37,811 nucleotides of DNA from Terriglobales bacterium (GTDB lineage Bacteria > Acidobacteriota > Terriglobia > Terriglobales > Acidobacteriaceae), in NCBI GenBank assembly GCA_025927855.1, contig JAICKN010000006.1:1-37811 (forward strand), given 5' to 3'. The position numbers and the translations under genes were made by a program. Shown one piece after another: positions 36,491 through 37,811 of this stretch. The notes beneath the pieces were generated by a model. It was not told the DNA's origin, made no database searches, and worked only from the letters and a program-made list of their open reading frames with translations. The first letter of the stretch is position 1, and the number at the start of each line of letters is the position of its first letter.

Positions 36491-37016
36491 GATCGCCAGC
36501 GCAAGACCTACATTCGCGCACAACTATCCCACGCGCGGACACATGCTCTTTGACTGCTCGCTGCTTTCCACCTACGGTCAAGAGGTCAGTTTTTATGATT
36601 ACCGCGGCCGTTGCAACTTGATTGTGATCTTGGCAGGGGACATGGGGCTCGCCCAGAAGCAGTTTCTCGCCGCGCTTTCGCGGAGCTACGCGGAAATTCA
36701 AGCGCAAAATGCCGAGGTTTTGCTCGTACTGCCGCATTCGCCAGATCAAGCAAAGCTGATTCAGCAGCATGAAAGCTTGCCGTTCGTAGTTCTCGCGGAT
36801 ACAGACCTGCGCGCGCACCAAGAAGGTGGCGCTCTCGACTCAATCAACAAGCCCTCTACCGCCGTCTATGTGACCGACCGTTTTCTTGAAGTCTTCGCTG
36901 CATGGCGTACTTCCGGAGACCAGCTCCCGGCCATCGCTGAGATCTTCTCATGGTTGCAGTACATTGAAAGCCAATGCCCCGAGTGCTCGCAGGCGGAATG
37001 GCCGGTCGACGATTAG
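36477..37016 (+). CDS. Redoxin (AhpC/TSA-like) protein lacking the peroxidatic cysteine
   Basis: A 179-residue thioredoxin-fold protein. The strand-loop VSFYDYRGRCNLIVILAGDM (38-56) corresponds to the point where peroxiredoxins have the PxxxT/SxxC active site, but here it continues GLAQKQF with no cysteine. The rest (VLLVLPHSPDQAKLI, FVVLADTDLRAHQEG, STAVYVTDRFLEVFAAWRTSGDQLP) fits the fold. A CPEC pair (C167, C170) lies near the C-terminus and could be redox active. There is no signal peptide. It lies downstream of the NirK-like gene by 210 nt; the function is probably not classical peroxide reduction. Confidence 0.7.
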   Translation: MSQAEIASARPTFAHNYPTRGHMLFDCSLLSTYGQEVSFYDYRGRCNLIVILAGDMGLAQKQFLAALSRSYAEIQAQNAEVLLVLPHSPDQAKLIQQHESLPFVVLADTDLRAHQEGGALDSINKPSTAVYVTDRFLEVFAAWRTSGDQLPAIAEIFSWLQYIESQCPECSQAEWPVDD

Positions 37017-37204
37017 ATTTGGTAAGCGGGAAAGATCATAGCGAATCGCTCCTTCGATTCTAATCGAACTGATTATGCGGGGTAGAATCCGTAATACCGC
37101 GCGCGGTTTGCTCTTGTTCGGATGATTGCTACACCCTCCTCCGACACTGAAACACAGCACAAAGAAATTGCAGGACAGAGGTCTGGCTGTAATGTCTATT
37201 TTTG

Positions 37205-37234
37205 TACTATATATGCAAACTTTAGAATATACTA
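37205..37234 (+). promoter_or_regulatory. AT-rich dyad over a candidate promoter of the arsR-dabA operon
   Basis: TACTATAT (37205-37212) and ATATACTA (37227-37234) form an imperfect inverted repeat (7 of 8) spaced like an ArsR-family operator, 8 nt before the arsR start. It overlaps a possible -35 (TTGTAC, 37203-37208) and -10 (TAGAAT at 37224 or TATACT at 37228). This would allow autorepression. Confidence 0.4.
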
Positions 37235-37242
37235 CATAAGAC

Positions 37243-37599
37243 ATGAAAGATGCCTTGCGGCAGTTTAAGAGTGAGATATTCCAGGGACTGGCGAATCCTA
37301 CGCGGATCGCCATGGTTGAGCTGTTACGTGATGGCGAGTTATCCGCCGGCAAACTGATTCAAGCACTCGGGATCGAACAAGCCAACGCATCGCAACATCT
37401 GGCCGTACTCCGGGCCAAGCAGATCGTGGTGAGCCGGAAGGTCGGCAATCAAGTCTATTATTCAATCCGCGACCGGGCGCTCATTGAGGTGCTCGATATT
37501 CTCCGGAGATACTTTTATGCCCAGCTCAATAACACTGTAACCATGCTCAAGGAAGTCGCGAGGGAGGCCCCAAAGCCCCGTCTCTCCGCACGACGATGA
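37243..37599 (+). CDS. ArsR-family winged-helix transcriptional regulator
   Basis: A 118-residue protein with the ArsR/SmtB fold: LANPTRIAMVELLRDGELSAGKLIQALGIEQANASQHLAVLRAKQIVVSRKVGNQVYYSI. The recognition helix is around ANASQHLAVLR (47-57) and the wing around RKVGNQVYY. The protein has no cysteine at all and lacks the ELCVCDL metal motif, so it does not sense metal through thiolates. A redox, bicarbonate/pH or ligand signal, or plain repressor action, is possible. Its TGA overlaps the ATG of the dabA-like gene (ATGA), implying that they are one transcriptional and translational unit. Confidence 0.9.
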   Translation: MKDALRQFKSEIFQGLANPTRIAMVELLRDGELSAGKLIQALGIEQANASQHLAVLRAKQIVVSRKVGNQVYYSIRDRALIEVLDILRRYFYAQLNNTVTMLKEVAREAPKPRLSARR

Positions 37600-37811
37600 C
37601 CGATCCGAGTTGTTCTGAGCTTTCCCGTTTGGACCGATTGCAGCGCGCTGTAGAACAGTGCGCACACTTGCTTCCCAGGCAAGGCCCTATTGGAGTTTTT
37701 GTTCACCACAACACCCTGCATGCCTTCGAACACCTGCCATTTGAAAAAGCTGTAATCGAGGCCGCGCATCTGTTTGGGGCGGAGCCTTACATGAGCGAAG
37801 CCGACTATCGG
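37596..37811 (+). CDS. dabA: DUF2309/DabA-type inorganic carbon transporter subunit, N-terminal part
   Basis: The frame is open to the window end and gives 72 residues: an N-terminal helix (LDRLQRAVEQCAHLLPRQ) then GPIGVFVHHNTLHAFEHL, PFEKAVIEAAHLFG and EPYMSEADYR. This is the N-terminal signature of DUF2309 proteins (about 800-1000 residues). In characterised DAB systems, DabA is a cytoplasmic zinc protein related to beta-carbonic anhydrases that works with DabB, a NuoL-like membrane subunit, to accumulate bicarbonate using the ion gradient. The zinc ligands lie beyond the window. It is translationally coupled to the upstream arsR gene. Confidence 0.85.
   Translation, partial: MTDPSCSELSRLDRLQRAVEQCAHLLPRQGPIGVFVHHNTLHAFEHLPFEKAVIEAAHLFGAEPYMSEADYR

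Noticed and set aside
1-37811. CRISPR arrays, tRNA or rRNA genes, insertion sequences, prophage genes
   Set aside because: No regularly spaced repeats, tRNA-like cloverleaf, rRNA segment, transposase or integrase was recognised by reading both strands.

Overview
The window looks like chromosome from a member of the Acidobacteriota (Terriglobia-like). This rests on overall gene content, moderately high GC, and two small cysteine-containing proteins of a style I associate with that phylum. It is inference, not a marker-gene result. No rRNA, tRNA, CRISPR array, insertion sequence or phage gene is visible.

Layout. (1) 1-4069: a carbohydrate block. It holds the 3' part of a GH95 alpha-L-fucosidase, a fumarylacetoacetate-hydrolase-family enzyme on the opposite strand, and two short-chain dehydrogenases. 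Together they suggest release of L-fucose and its non-phosphorylating oxidation towards pyruvate and lactate. (2) 4070-10001: a 650-bp stretch with no gene, a two-domain universal stress protein gene broken by about four frameshifts, a coupled transaldolase/FAD-oxidoreductase pair, a MarC-type membrane protein, a DUF488 protein and two small putative zinc-binding proteins. (3) 10094-13324: a PAS-LuxR regulator with a cysteine cluster, an AlkA-type DNA glycosylase, a small cupin, a remnant that looks like the N-terminal domain of an Fe-S repair protein (RIC/ScdA), and a hemerythrin-domain protein. (4) 13342-18058: an unknown ORF with a strong ribosome binding site, trpS, a universal stress protein followed by a lone sdhB, an AhpD-like CxxC protein and a class I fructose-bisphosphate aldolase.

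(5) 18204-32651: a complete nuoA-N operon for complex I, in canonical order, with a nuoCD fusion. Most junctions are overlapping or nearly so, and the cluster ligands I checked in NuoB, E, F, G and I are intact. (6) 32691-37016: an extradiol (YgiD/DODA-type) dioxygenase gene frameshifted exactly at its N-terminal GHG metal-site motif, a second small cupin paralogous to the first, a copper nitrite reductase fused to a middle domain and a C-terminal cupredoxin, and a redoxin-like protein lacking the peroxidatic cysteine. (7) 37205-37811: a cysteine-free ArsR-family regulator translationally coupled (ATGA) to the 5' end of a DUF2309/DabA gene, a subunit of an energy-coupled inorganic-carbon accumulation system. 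The gene runs off the window.

The most interesting items are the ArsR-dabA operon with an AT-rich dyad over its promoter, the NirK-cupredoxin fusion with two complete type-1 copper ligand sets, the dioxygenase broken at a metal ligand, and the PAS cysteine cluster beside small zinc-binding proteins. The two frameshifted loci could be real decay or sequencing/assembly error; reads would settle this.
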